A stretch of 64,000 bases of DNA from DASXQK01 sp963757155 (GCA_963757155.1 CAVWQS010000037.1:62001-126000), one strand, 5' to 3'. Numbered from the stretch's first letter, positions 46,128 to 55,533 are shown. A program made the numbers and translations. Notes: generated by a model not told the origin, from the sequence alone.

Positions 46128-48251
46128 ATGAATCGCGCCGTCGCCAATCTCGCCGGCTCCAATCTCGCCGATCATCGCCTGGCGAAGCTGCTCGCCCCGC
46201 AATCCATCGCTTTGGTCGGCGCCTCGCCGAAGCTGGACAGCGTCGGCAATGGCATGATCCGGGGCTTACGCGGCGGCGGCTTCAAGGGCCGCGTCTATGC
46301 GATCAATCCGAACTATCGGGAGATCGAGGGCATTGCCTGCTATCCCTCGCTGGCCGATCTGCCGGAGCGGGTCGATCATGCGCTGCTCGGCGTCGCCAAT
46401 GCCCGGCTCGAGGCGGCGCTGCAGGCGGCAGTGGCCGCGGGCATCCCGGCGGCCACGATCCTGGCCAGCGGCTATCTCGAGGGCGATGGCACGCCGCCGC
46501 TGACCCGGCGTATCGCGACGCTTGCCCGCGGCGCGGGCATGCAGGTCTGCGGCGGCAATGGCATGGGCCTCTACAACAACGAAGCCGGCGTCCGGCTCTG
46601 CGGCTTTCCACCACCCGATTGGGTCGGCACCGGTCCCATCGCCCTCATCAGCCATTCAGGCTCCGCCTTCAGCGCGCTGGTCCATAACGATCGCCGCTTC
46701 GGCTATTGCCTCGCCGTCTCGGCGGGGCAGGAGCTGGTGACGAATGCGGCCGATTATCTCGATTACGCCCTCGCCATGCCCAGTACCCGCGTCGTCGGGC
46801 TGTTCCTCGAGGCGATCCGCGATCCCCAGGGCTTCGTGGCCGCGCTCGAGCTCGCCAACCGGCGCGACATTCCCGTGGTCGCCATCAAGGTCGGGCGCAC
46901 GCCGGAAAGTGCGGCGCTGGCCCTCTCCCACAGCGGCGCGCTGGTGGGCGACGACGCTGTCCAGCGGGCAATGTTCCGCCGCCACGGCGTGGTGGAGGTC
47001 GAGGATCTCGACGAGTTCGCCAATGCCTTGCTGCTCTTCGCCCAGCCGCGGCGGCTCGCCCGCGGCGGGCTCGCCAGCATGCATGACTCCGGCGGCGAGC
47101 GGGAGCTGCTGGTCGATCTCGCCGCCGCGCGCGGCGTGCCCTTCGCCAGGATCGGCGGCGAGACGCGCGACAAGCTTGCCAGCCGTCTCGATTATGGGCT
47201 GGAGCCCATCAACCCGCTGGATGCCTGGGGCACCGGCCATGACTATCAGGCCATCTTCGCCGATTGCATGAGCGCGTTGCTGGCTGATCCCGATACCGCC
47301 ATGGGCGCGCTCTGCGTCGAGACCCGCACCGGCAAGGCGCTTCATCATGCCTATGCCGAGGCGATGCAGCAGGCCCATGCCGGCAACGAGAAGCCGGTCG
47401 TCTTCATCAACAACCTGGCCGCCCCCGGCGATGACGATCTCGCGGTCACCAACACACGCGCCGGTCTGCCGGTGCTGATCGGCCTCAACCCGGCGCTGGC
47501 CGCGATCCGCGGCGCGATGGCCCGGCGCGACTTCCGCCTGCGCCCGCCGATGGCGCCGGCAACGCCGCCTGCGGGGCTGCGCGCCCGCTGGCGGGAGCGG
47601 CTCGCCGGCGGCGCGCTGGAAGAGGCCGATGGTTTACGGCTCTTCGCCGATTACGGCCTGCCGGTCCTGCCTCATCGTATCGTCGAGGATTCCGCCGCTG
47701 CCATTGCAGCGGGTGGCGATCTGGGCTTTCCCCTGGTCATGAAGACGGCCATGCCCGGCATCCTGCATAAATCGGATGTCGGCGGCGTGAAGCTCGGCTT
47801 GGCAGATGGGGCGTCGGTGAAGGCTGCCTATGAGGACCTTGCCCGCCGGCTCGGCCCCCGGGTCCTGGTGACGCCCATGGCGGCGACCGGGGCGGGGATC
47901 GAGCTCGCCTTCGGCGCCAAGATCGATCCGCATTTCGGCCCGGTGGTGATGGTGGGCGCCGGCGGCGTGTTGATCGAGTTCCTCAGGGATCAGGCCCTGG
48001 CGCTCGCGCCCTTCGATACCGATGAAGCGCGGCGCCTGATCGACAGCCTGGCGCTGCGCCCGCTCCTCGACGGCAAGCGCGGCCGTCCGCCCGCGGATGT
48101 CGCTGCGCTGGCGGAGGCCTTGGCGCGCTTCTCGGTCATGACGGCCGATCTTGCGGATTTCCTGGTGGAGATCGACGTCAATCCCTTGCTTGCTGGGCCC
48201 CAAGGCGTGCTGGCGCTCGATGCGCTGGTGGTGGCCGGTAGAGCCAGCTAA
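46128..48251 (+). CDS. ADP-forming acyl-CoA synthetase (acetate-CoA ligase family)
   Basis: A 707-residue single-chain ACD-type enzyme, starting at ATG 46128. It has an N-terminal CoA-binding domain (IALVGASPKLDSVGNGMIRG, YAINPNYREIEG), a succinyl-CoA-ligase-like domain with the phospho-His in IALISHSGSAFSALVHNDRR, and a C-terminal ATP-grasp domain (GFPLVMKTAMPGILHKSDVG). Such enzymes interconvert acyl-CoA + ADP + Pi with acid + CoA + ATP. The acyl substrate is unknown. It is co-directional with the TetR gene and could activate the acid left by the aminotransferase pathway; that is inference. Its 3' end overlaps the convergent hydrolase gene by 4 nt. Confidence 0.9.
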   Translation: MNRAVANLAGSNLADHRLAKLLAPQSIALVGASPKLDSVGNGMIRGLRGGGFKGRVYAINPNYREIEGIACYPSLADLPERVDHALLGVANARLEAALQAAVAAGIPAATILASGYLEGDGTPPLTRRIATLARGAGMQVCGGNGMGLYNNEAGVRLCGFPPPDWVGTGPIALISHSGSAFSALVHNDRRFGYCLAVSAGQELVTNAADYLDYALAMPSTRVVGLFLEAIRDPQGFVAALELANRRDIPVVAIKVGRTPESAALALSHSGALVGDDAVQRAMFRRHGVVEVEDLDEFANALLLFAQPRRLARGGLASMHDSGGERELLVDLAAARGVPFARIGGETRDKLASRLDYGLEPINPLDAWGTGHDYQAIFADCMSALLADPDTAMGALCVETRTGKALHHAYAEAMQQAHAGNEKPVVFINNLAAPGDDDLAVTNTRAGLPVLIGLNPALAAIRGAMARRDFRLRPPMAPATPPAGLRARWRERLAGGALEEADGLRLFADYGLPVLPHRIVEDSAAAIAAGGDLGFPLVMKTAMPGILHKSDVGGVKLGLADGASVKAAYEDLARRLGPRVLVTPMAATGAGIELAFGAKIDPHFGPVVMVGAGGVLIEFLRDQALALAPFDTDEARRLIDSLALRPLLDGKRGRPPADVAALAEALARFSVMTADLADFLVEIDVNPLLAGPQGVLALDALVVAGRAS

Positions 48252-48805
48252 CCGAGAATCTCCGCGGTCGTCGTCACCCCGCAATACTCGCCGTCGAGAT
48301 TGGCCAGCGACATCGCATGGACCTCCTCGGCGCTGCGCAGCCGGCCCTGGTAGTCGCGCCGGGCATAGGTGAAGCAGGCATCCTCGGCGAGATGAACAGT
48401 GAACCCGAGATTGCCGGCCATGCGCACCGTGGCCTCGACCGAGTTGTTGGTGATGACCCCGGCGACCACGAGATCTCGGATGCCTCGGGCATGAAGCCGC
48501 GCCTCGAGATCCGTGCCGATGAATGCGCTGTTGGTTTGCTTGGCGATCACGGTCTCGCCCGTCAGGGGCATCGCCTCGGGCTTGAAGTCATTGCCCGGCT
48601 GGCCCGGGCGATAGGCGGAATTCGGCTCACGGGAATCATGGCGGATGTGAATGATCGGCCGGCCCGCCTCGCGCCAATGGCGAAGCAGACGCGCGACGTT
48701 GCTTTCCGCGGCGGGATTGTTGCGCGGTCCCTCGGACGCCCAGCGCGGGTCGTCGATCGCCTTTTGCAGGTCGATGATGAGGAGAGCCGCGTTCGCAAGC
48801 TGCAT
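48248..48805 (-). CDS. Isochorismatase-fold hydrolase lacking the catalytic Cys
   Basis: A 185-residue protein with NAALLIIDLQKAIDDPRWAS (catalytic Asp), ETVIAKQTNSAFIGTDLEAR (catalytic Lys) and LVVAGVITNNSVEATVRMAG. In cysteine hydrolases of this fold (nicotinamidase, carbamoylsarcosine hydrolase) a Cys sits in the TxxCVxxT stretch. Here the motif is TNNSVEATV, as in true isochorismatase-like members that work without a nucleophilic Cys. The substrate is unknown. It converges on the acyl-CoA synthetase with a 4-nt overlap. Confidence 0.88.
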   Translation of the reverse strand: MQLANAALLIIDLQKAIDDPRWASEGPRNNPAAESNVARLLRHWREAGRPIIHIRHDSREPNSAYRPGQPGNDFKPEAMPLTGETVIAKQTNSAFIGTDLEARLHARGIRDLVVAGVITNNSVEATVRMAGNLGFTVHLAEDACFTYARRDYQGRLRSAEEVHAMSLANLDGEYCGVTTTAEILG

Positions 48806-48873
48806 GGTCGGCAGGGTTGCTCTTAGTTAGTATGCCCAGGAGGTAGATCGCCACGCATTGTATCTGCTGGTAA

Positions 48874-49665
48874 TTGCGGAGGGCAGGCCAGAACTTGAAC
48901 AATCCTAGAAGGGTCGAGGATGTCTTTGAGCAGGAGCTCCGTCGCCGGGGCCTTTCCTTCCGCATCGATCCTGAAAGTGCCCGGTATGTCGTTCCCTGGG
49001 ACGGGCTCAACCTCCATATCGCCCTCGACAATCTCGAGCGGACGCTTGCCGAGAGCCAGGATGAGACCTGCGTCATCGCATTTGCCGATGTCGTGTTTAA
49101 GCCGAGGGAAGTTCTGTCCTGGCAAACCGCCAGCGCCAGGGTCTTCGAGCTTCTTGAGTCGAATGACCATCTGGAAGCCCCGCCCTTTCGATCTCCCATT
49201 TCCGGGCGGCTCGACCAAGTGCTTGCCCTGTGGGAAGAGGGCGGCACGGCCCGTTGGGTTTTCCTCGGGATGTTGGAAGAGTGGGGCGTAGATCTGGAGG
49301 CTGTCAGATCAGCCGCTCGCCGGAATCTTGCGACGACGCTCGCTGAAGCGGAAATCGGCTGGAAAGATTACCACGGTGCCCGGCTCGGCTATTTCGGAAC
49401 CTTGCTGCCGTGCAAGGCCGCCCTCATGATGGCAGCGAATTTGAAGCAGATTGTCGCGCCGACGCTGGGCTGGCCGCTCTTGGCCGTGATCCCCGCCCAG
49501 GATTTCCTATTGCTTTGGGATGCGAGCCGGCGGGATCTGATACCTGAGCTAGGTGCCCTGGTGGTGAACCAGTTCACCCGGTCCGCCTACCCCCTGACAA
49601 CCGAGGTCTTTGAAATCTCCGATCAGGGGATCTCCGCTGTCGGCGACTTTCCGAGCAGCGGATAG
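48874..49665 (+). CDS. Uncharacterised protein, possibly DUF1444-like
   Basis: Open frame of 263 residues from TTG 48874; TTG 48895, 11 nt after a GGAGGG site, is another possible start. There is no signal peptide or membrane segment. It contains RRVEDVFEQELRRRGLSFRI, DETCVIAFADVVFKPREVLS and LGWPLLAVIPAQDFLLLWDA. The last resembles the LxxxVPxxDxxLLxD stretch of DUF1444 (YtpQ) proteins, a weak match. Codon use is less GC-biased than in rhlE next to it, which hints at a different history. It runs to 9 bp from the rhlE stop (convergent). Confidence 0.55.
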   Translation: MRRAGQNLNNPRRVEDVFEQELRRRGLSFRIDPESARYVVPWDGLNLHIALDNLERTLAESQDETCVIAFADVVFKPREVLSWQTASARVFELLESNDHLEAPPFRSPISGRLDQVLALWEEGGTARWVFLGMLEEWGVDLEAVRSAARRNLATTLAEAEIGWKDYHGARLGYFGTLLPCKAALMMAANLKQIVAPTLGWPLLAVIPAQDFLLLWDASRRDLIPELGALVVNQFTRSAYPLTTEVFEISDQGISAVGDFPSSG

Positions 49666-49673
49666 CGACCGCC

Positions 49674-51308
49674 TTAAGCCGCTTCCGGCTCTTCCTTGCG
49701 CAGCGGCGGCAGCTTGACCGGGCGCTTCAGGAAATCCGGCATATGGTCGCCGAAGGCCATCACGGGCTGGTCGTGATCGCCGTCGGAATCCGACGAGCGC
49801 GGCGACCGCGAGCGGCGTTCCCCCGATTTGACGGCGGCATGGCGGCTCTGTTGCGGCATAGGCTTCTCCTCGATATGGCGTCCCGGCGCTTTCGGCAATT
49901 CGACGGCTCTGCGTGAGGAGTCGTGATCTTCCGTGTGGTGTTGGGCCGGGTGATGGTGGGCGGCGGCTGGCTCGAAGGCGGGCGCCGGTGCTTCGGCGAG
50001 CTCGAGCTCGACGGCGACTGGCTCCGCGGCGACCGGCTCGGCGCGCGGCCGCTCAGTCGCGCGCTTCCTCTCGCGCGGGGGCCGCTTCTCGCCCCGGGGC
50101 TCGCGCTCGCCGGTACGCCCGCTGGCGCCGGAGGGCGTGGGCCGGCCGCGGCCTCGGCGGCCGTCGGCCTCCTCGAAGCTCACGGTGGGAATGCCCGAGA
50201 TCTCGATGCGCGGGATCTCTTTGCCGAGCATCTTCTCGATCGCCTCGACGAAGCGTCCATCGCCCTCGCTGGCCAGGGTGAAGGCATGGCCTTCGCGGCC
50301 CGCCCGGCCGGTGCGGCCGATGCGATGGATGTAATCCTCGGCATGGATCGGGACGTCGAAGTTGAAGACGTGGCTCAGGCCCTCGATATCCAGGCCGCGG
50401 GCGGCAACATCGCTCGCCACCAGGATCGCGATCTCGCCGTTGCGGAAGCGGTCCAGCGTCTCGGTCCGGCGCGCCTGGGCCATGTCGCCATGAAGCGGGG
50501 AGGCATCGAAGCCATGTTTGGAGAGCGAGCGCTGCAGGATGTCGACGTCGCGCTTGCGGTTGCAGAAGATCACGGCGTTGCGCACGTTCTCGGTGCGCAG
50601 CAGATGACGCAGGGTCTCGCGCTTGTCCTGATGATTGATTACCGCCATGGCCTGGACCACCGCGGCGGCAGGGGAGGCGGGCGGTGCCACGCTGATCGTC
50701 TTCGGGTTCGAAAGGAAGGCGTCGGCGAGGCGGCGGATTTCCGGCGGCATGGTGGCGGAGAAGAATAGCGTCTGGCGGATCTTCGGCAGCAGGCCGACGA
50801 TGCGCTCGACATCGGGGATGAAGCCCATGTCGAGCATGCGGTCCGCCTCGTCGATGACGAGGATCTTCACATCGCTCAGCAGGATCTTGCCGCGCTCGAA
50901 GAGATCGAGCATGCGGCCCGGGGTGGCGATCAGCACGTCGACGCCGCGGTCGAGCTTCTTCAGCTGCTCGACGAAGGATTCGCCGCCGATCAGCAGCGCC
51001 TGGCTCAGCTTGTGGTATTTGCCATAGGTGTCGAAGTTCTCGGCCACCTGCGTGGCGAGCTCGCGCGTCGGCTCCAGGATCAGCGAGCGCGGCATGCGGG
51101 CCCGCGCCCGTCCGCTGGTCAGGATGTCGATCATCGGCAAGGTGAAGGAGGCGGTCTTGCCGGTGCCTGTCTGGGCCGAGCCCAGCACGTCGCGTCCCAT
51201 GAGGACATGGGGGATTGCCTGCGCCTGAATGGGAGTCGGCTCGACATAGCCGACTTCCTCGACTGCACGCAGCACTTCCGGGCTCAGCCCGAGATCACTA
51301 AAAGTCAT
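49674..51308 (-). CDS. rhlE: DEAD-box RNA helicase RhlE-type
   Basis: A 544-residue helicase from ATG 51308. Motifs in order: Q (GYVEPTPIQAQAI), I SAQTGTGKTAS, Ia PTRELATQV, II VIDEADRML, III FFSATMP, IV IFCNRKRDVDI, V LVASDVAARGLDIEGL, VI HRIGRTGRAG. The last ~165 residues are a low-complexity Arg/Pro/Ala tail with a His run (AAAHHHPAQHHTEDHD) ending in a conserved-looking HMPDFLKRPVKLPPLRKEEP. RhlE proteins remodel RNA in ribosome assembly and mRNA decay. A consensus promoter lies at 51382-51409. Confidence 0.95.
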   Translation of the reverse strand: MTFSDLGLSPEVLRAVEEVGYVEPTPIQAQAIPHVLMGRDVLGSAQTGTGKTASFTLPMIDILTSGRARARMPRSLILEPTRELATQVAENFDTYGKYHKLSQALLIGGESFVEQLKKLDRGVDVLIATPGRMLDLFERGKILLSDVKILVIDEADRMLDMGFIPDVERIVGLLPKIRQTLFFSATMPPEIRRLADAFLSNPKTISVAPPASPAAAVVQAMAVINHQDKRETLRHLLRTENVRNAVIFCNRKRDVDILQRSLSKHGFDASPLHGDMAQARRTETLDRFRNGEIAILVASDVAARGLDIEGLSHVFNFDVPIHAEDYIHRIGRTGRAGREGHAFTLASEGDGRFVEAIEKMLGKEIPRIEISGIPTVSFEEADGRRGRGRPTPSGASGRTGEREPRGEKRPPRERKRATERPRAEPVAAEPVAVELELAEAPAPAFEPAAAHHHPAQHHTEDHDSSRRAVELPKAPGRHIEEKPMPQQSRHAAVKSGERRSRSPRSSDSDGDHDQPVMAFGDHMPDFLKRPVKLPPLRKEEPEAA

Positions 51309-51381
51309 CAATGTTTTCTAAAGTCCGATCGCCGGATTTTCACGGAAGCGGGAAGGAATGCTCCGCGAAAAATTGCGGCGG

Positions 51382-51409
51382 ATCATAGGAGTGGATAGGA
51401 TTTTGTCAA
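51382..51409 (-). promoter_or_regulatory. Consensus sigma-70 promoter of rhlE
   Basis: On the minus strand, TTGACA (51409-51404), a 16-bp spacer and TATGAT (51387-51382). Both hexamers are at or one base from consensus. It lies 74 bp upstream of the rhlE ATG. Confidence 0.8.
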
Positions 51410-51496
51410 TCTCTAGGTAGGGAATTTCCTGATGAATACAAGCCATTGGCGCCATTTTTTGCGCTTTCCTGCTCCCCGCCGCGGACCATTCCCGCG

Positions 51497-52232
51497 GTGA
51501 GCATCGCGCTGCGCTGGCGCCGGCAGCCCCTGGTTCTGCTCTCCGGCGCGCTCTGCGACGCTGCTCTCTGGCGCCACCAGATCGCCGGGCTGTCCGACAT
51601 CGCCGATATCAGGGTAGGGGATCTGACCCGGGACGACTCCGTGGGTTCCATGGCGGCCCGGGTGCTGGCGAGCCAGCCGAAGCACTTCGCTCTCGCCGGT
51701 ATTTCGCTGGGGGGCTATGTCGCCCTGGAGATCATGCGCCGGGCGCCGGAGCGGGTGACCCGGCTCGCCTTGCTCGACACCACGGCACGCCCCGAGGAGC
51801 AGAGCGAGGGAACCGCGGAGGAACCGCCGGGAATCGAACCGGCCGGACGTCAAGGCGGACCGGCCGCCCTCGGCCAGGTGGGCTTGTTCACCACCTTGCT
51901 GGTGCACCCCAAGCGGCTCGCCGACCGCCGGCTCTCGACCATTCTCGGCGCCATGGCCGAGCGGGTAGGGCGCAAGGCCTTCCAGCGCCAGCAGCGGGCT
52001 ATCCGCGCGCGCCCCGACAGCCGCGCCGGGCTTGCCGCCATTGCCTGCCCGACGCTCCTTCTCTGCGGCCGGCAGGACCCGCTGGCGCCGCCCGCCTTGC
52101 ATGAGGAGATGGCGGCGGCCATCCCGGGGGCGGAGCTCGTCGTGGTCGAAGATTGCGGCCACCTCTCGCCTCTGGAGCAGCCCGAGGCCGTCACGGCGGC
52201 GCTGCGGGCATTGGCTGCGCGAGTCATCGTGA
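51497..52232 (+). CDS. Alpha/beta hydrolase, C-terminal frameshift
   Basis: GTG 51497 opens VSIALRWRRQPLVLLSGALC. The nucleophile elbow is ALAGISLGGYVALEIMRRAP, the acid CPTLLLCGRQDPLAPPALHE and the His VVVEDCGHLSPLEQPEAVTA. One extra T near 52212 splits LRA from WLRESS-stop; correcting it gives 244 residues ending at TGA 52232, just before the GNAT gene. As read, the frame runs on to 52651 with non-homologous sequence. The region 51790-51880 (EEQSEGTAEEPPGIEPAGRQ) is poorly conserved. The substrate is unknown. Confidence 0.8.
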
Positions 52233-52253
52233 GCGATATCGGAGGGTTCGGGC

Positions 52254-52790
52254 TTGCCGGATTTCGAGACGCCGCGCCTTCGCCTTCGTCCGCGAAGCCT
52301 CGCGGACACGGAGGCCTGCCTTGCCATGGATCGGGAGCCCGATGTGGCCCGCTTCGTGCCCGAGGTGCTGCGAATGATCTGCGGACCGGAGGCGGATGCG
52401 GCCGCCCATCGCGCCTTTGTCGAGGAGCGTACGCGTGGCCCCTATCCGCGCGGCCTGGGCTATTGGACGATAGGCCCTCGTGCCGGAGAAGATGTCTTTC
52501 TCGGTTGGGTGCTGCTCATCCCCGTGGATGCCGTGGGTCCGGCGGTGGAGATCGGCTGGCGGCTTCGGCCATCGGCTTGGGGTCGGGGATATGCCTCCGA
52601 GGCGGCGGCCGTGCTGGTCCGGCACGGGCTCATCGGCCTGGGTCTTCCTGAGATCATCGCCGATATCGATGCGGCGAACCTCGGTTCGATCCGCGTTGCG
52701 GAGAAGATCGGGCTCAGGCGGCGCGGTCCGACGCCGGACTGGAAGTCTCTGGTTCGCTATGCCTTGACCCGAAAGGAATTCGACGGTTGA
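52254..52790 (+). CDS. GNAT acetyltransferase, RimJ/RimL type
   Basis: A 178-residue protein from TTG 52254. It opens LPDFETPRLRLRPRSLADTE (TPRLxLR is the hallmark of the RimJ/RimL group), has VEIGWRLRPSAWGRGYASEA (acetyl-CoA motif) and IDAANLGSIRVAEKIGLRRR. RimJ/L proteins acetylate ribosomal protein N-termini, but many homologues act on other amines. The target is unknown. It follows the hydrolase after 21 bp on the same strand, so the two probably form a pair. Confidence 0.85.
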   Translation: MPDFETPRLRLRPRSLADTEACLAMDREPDVARFVPEVLRMICGPEADAAAHRAFVEERTRGPYPRGLGYWTIGPRAGEDVFLGWVLLIPVDAVGPAVEIGWRLRPSAWGRGYASEAAAVLVRHGLIGLGLPEIIADIDAANLGSIRVAEKIGLRRRGPTPDWKSLVRYALTRKEFDG

Positions 52791-52841
52791 GCCACCGCTC
52801 AACCGCCGACATTCCTTAGCTGGACGAGGGGCCGGCTCTTC

Positions 52842-53441
52842 CTAGCAGCTCGGCCACTGGCAATTTCCGGGCTGGCCGCGGCGCAGCGTCGAATTGTTCG
52901 GCGGGAAGAGGTTGAAGGTCACCTCGTGCATGAACTCGATGAAGCGCGGATCATTCGGCCCGCTGTAGCCCGAACCGCCCCCCTCCAGATAGCTCAGCGG
53001 CTCGCCTTCCTGGCAGAAGGCAGCGTCGAGGGTGACGGAGCCGCTCGCCTTCGTGTTGCGTGCCGGGGCGGAGGGCGGGGAGGTGCAGATGCTATTGATC
53101 CCCGCGCCGTCGAAGGCCAGCCGCACATAGAACTTGCGCTTGAAGCTGCCGTTGGGCGTCGTGGTGAAATGGGTCGCGGGGCCGAAATGGGCGCTGTACA
53201 TCGCGTCGGTCACCGCCTTGTCGAACTGCTCCTGGTCCACGTCGAAGGGATTGCCGAGGACTTGGGTCAGGAGCTGGCCAGACCCGCCCGCCATGGCGAT
53301 ATCCTGGATCGGCGTATAGGAGGTGTCGTAGTAGGTCCAATAGATGCTGCCGCTGCTGAGGCTCTTGCCGCCGGACGAGCCGGCGGTGCAGGCGGCGAGC
53401 AGGAGCGAGAGGACGAGCATTACGGACTTCACGCGCGGCAT
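52842..53441 (-). CDS. Uncharacterised lipoprotein
   Basis: A 199-residue protein with a lipoprotein signal (MPRVKSVMLVLSLLLAACTA; lipobox LAAC, Cys18), then a Gly/Ser linker. The body has IYWTYYDTSYTPIQDIAMAG, NPFDVDQEQFDKAVTDAMYS and FYVRLAFDGAGINSICTSPP. I do not recognise the family. Four Cys residues besides Cys18 could form disulfides in the periplasm. It is transcribed alone, convergent with the GNAT gene and co-directional with parE downstream. Confidence 0.75.
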   Translation of the reverse strand: MPRVKSVMLVLSLLLAACTAGSSGGKSLSSGSIYWTYYDTSYTPIQDIAMAGGSGQLLTQVLGNPFDVDQEQFDKAVTDAMYSAHFGPATHFTTTPNGSFKRKFYVRLAFDGAGINSICTSPPSAPARNTKASGSVTLDAAFCQEGEPLSYLEGGGSGYSGPNDPRFIEFMHEVTFNLFPPNNSTLRRGQPGNCQWPSC

Positions 53442-53547
53442 GGAACTCTCCTTGGGCCTTTCAATCTAGCTAGGATTGCCGCGGCCCGTCAGCAACCTTC
53501 TCCCCGAGTTGTGATCCGCCTGTGATCGGCCTAGGTGATCCGGCGTC

Positions 53548-55533
53548 CTAGACGTCCAGGTTTTGGGCCAGCTTGGCGTGCTCCTGGATGAAGGCGAAGC
53601 GCAGCTCCGGCTTGCGGCCCATCAGGCTCTCCACCAGCTTCGATGTCTCGCGGTGCTCGGCCCGATCGGCCTCGGCATAGCGGTCCGGCACGACGACCCG
53701 GAGCAGGATGCGCTTGTTCCTGTCCATGGTCGTCTCCTTGAGCTGGGAAGCGGGCATCTCGCCCAGGCCCTTGAAGCGGCTGATCTCGACCTTGCCCTTT
53801 CCGGTGAGGGTCGTCTTCATCAGCTCGTCCTTATGCCGGTCGTCGCGGGCATAGATGACCGTGCCGCCCTGGCTCAGGCGATAGAGCGGCGGCTGCGCCA
53901 GGAAGAGATGACCCTTCTCGATCAGCCCGGGCATCTCGCGATAGAAGAAGGTCATCAGCAGCGAGGCGATATGGGCGCCGTCCACATCGGCGTCGGTCAT
54001 GATGATGATGCGCTCGTAGCGCAGCTTCTTTTCCTCGAACTTGTCGCGGGTGCCCGATCCCAGGGCCTGGATCAGATCGATCAGCTCCTGGTTCTGGGCC
54101 AGCTTCTCGGTGGAGGCGCTGGCGACGTTGAGGATCTTGCCGCGGAGCGGCAGCACGGCCTGGGTCTCGCGCTCGCGGGCCTGCTTGGCCGAGCCGCCGG
54201 CGGAATCGCCCTCGACCAGGAAGAGCTCGGTGCCTTCCGCGCTGTTGCGCGTGCAGTCGGCGAGCTTGCCGGGCAGGCGGAGCTTGCGGGTCGCGGTCTT
54301 GCGCACCAGCTCCTTGTCCTGCTTGCGGCGCAGCCGCTCCTCGACCAGCTCGACGACGCGGTCCACCAGATCATTGGCGCGCGCCGTGTCGGCCGGCAGC
54401 CAATGGTCGAAGTGATCCTTGATCGTCGCCTCGACCAGCCGTGCCGCCTCGACGTTGGCGAGCTTCTCCTTGGTCTGGCCCTGGAACTGGGGCTCGCGGA
54501 TGAAGAGGGAGAGCATCATGGCCGCGCCGCCGCAGACGTCCTCCGGCGTGATCTGGGCCGCCTTGCGGTTGCCGGTCAGCTCGCCATAGGCCTTGAGGGA
54601 GCGGGTGAGCCCGCTGCGCAGCCCCGCCTCATGGGTGCCACCCTCGGGAGTCGGCACGGTGTTGCAATAGGAATTGAGGAAGCCTTCGCCATCGGCCGGC
54701 CAGGCGATGGCCCATTCCAGGCTGCCCTGACCGTCCGGCAGCTTGGCTTCGCCGGCGAAGGGCGTGGATGTGACGGTCTGGCGACCCTCGAGGCTCGCGG
54801 CGAGGAAATCGCCGAGGCCGCCGGGGAAATGCAGCACCGCCTCCGCCGGCGTCTCCTCGCTTTTGCCGATCAGCGCGGGGTCACAGCGCCAGCGGATCTC
54901 GACACCGCGATAGAGATAGGCCTTGGAACGCGCCATGCGGTAGAGCCGCGCCGGCTGGAAACGGGCTTCCTTGCCGAAGACCTCGGGGTCGGCATGGAAG
55001 CGCACCTTGGTGCCGCGCCGGTTGACATTGCCGCCGCGCTTCAGCTTGGAGACCGGCTTGCCCCGGGCATAGCTCTGGAGGAAGAGCTGCTTGTCCCGGG
55101 CGACCTCGACCTCCAGCTTGTCGGATAGGGCGTTCACCACGGAGAGGCCGACGCCATGGAGGCCGCCGGAGGTCTGATAGACCTTGCCGCCGAACTTGCC
55201 GCCGGAATGAAGCGTGGTCAGGATGACCTCGAGGGCCGATTTGTCCTTGAATTTGGGATGGGGGTCGATGGGGATGCCGCGGCCGTTGTCGGTGACGGTG
55301 ACGAAGCCGTCGGCCTCGAGCTCCAGCTCGATCCGGCTGGCATGGCCGGCCACCGCCTCGTCCATGGCATTGTCCAGGACCTCGGCGACGAGATGATGCA
55401 TGGCGCGCTCGTCGGTGCCGCCGATATACATGCCGGGGCGGCGGCGAACGGGCTCCAGCCCCTCGAGGACTTCGATGTCCTTGGCGGAATAATCGGCCGA
55501 TTTCTTGGCCGCGGAGGAGAACAGGTCATTCAT
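53548..55533 (-). CDS. parE: DNA topoisomerase IV subunit B
   Basis: A 661-residue type IIA subunit. The GHKL ATPase has AEVLDNAMDEAVAGHA, TVTDNGRGIPIDPH and QTSGGLHGVGLSVVNALSDK. The TOPRIM domain contains ELFLVEGDSAGGSAKQARER, LPLRGKILNVASASTEK and RIIIMTDADVDGAHIASLLM. The tail ends QEHAKLAQNLDV. The size fits ParE and not the longer GyrB (~800), and ParE-type QTSGGLHGVG is preserved. It works with ParC to decatenate chromosomes. The thioesterase gene diverges 88 bp upstream. Confidence 0.93.
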   Translation of the reverse strand: MNDLFSSAAKKSADYSAKDIEVLEGLEPVRRRPGMYIGGTDERAMHHLVAEVLDNAMDEAVAGHASRIELELEADGFVTVTDNGRGIPIDPHPKFKDKSALEVILTTLHSGGKFGGKVYQTSGGLHGVGLSVVNALSDKLEVEVARDKQLFLQSYARGKPVSKLKRGGNVNRRGTKVRFHADPEVFGKEARFQPARLYRMARSKAYLYRGVEIRWRCDPALIGKSEETPAEAVLHFPGGLGDFLAASLEGRQTVTSTPFAGEAKLPDGQGSLEWAIAWPADGEGFLNSYCNTVPTPEGGTHEAGLRSGLTRSLKAYGELTGNRKAAQITPEDVCGGAAMMLSLFIREPQFQGQTKEKLANVEAARLVEATIKDHFDHWLPADTARANDLVDRVVELVEERLRRKQDKELVRKTATRKLRLPGKLADCTRNSAEGTELFLVEGDSAGGSAKQARERETQAVLPLRGKILNVASASTEKLAQNQELIDLIQALGSGTRDKFEEKKLRYERIIIMTDADVDGAHIASLLMTFFYREMPGLIEKGHLFLAQPPLYRLSQGGTVIYARDDRHKDELMKTTLTGKGKVEISRFKGLGEMPASQLKETTMDRNKRILLRVVVPDRYAEADRAEHRETSKLVESLMGRKPELRFAFIQEHAKLAQNLDV

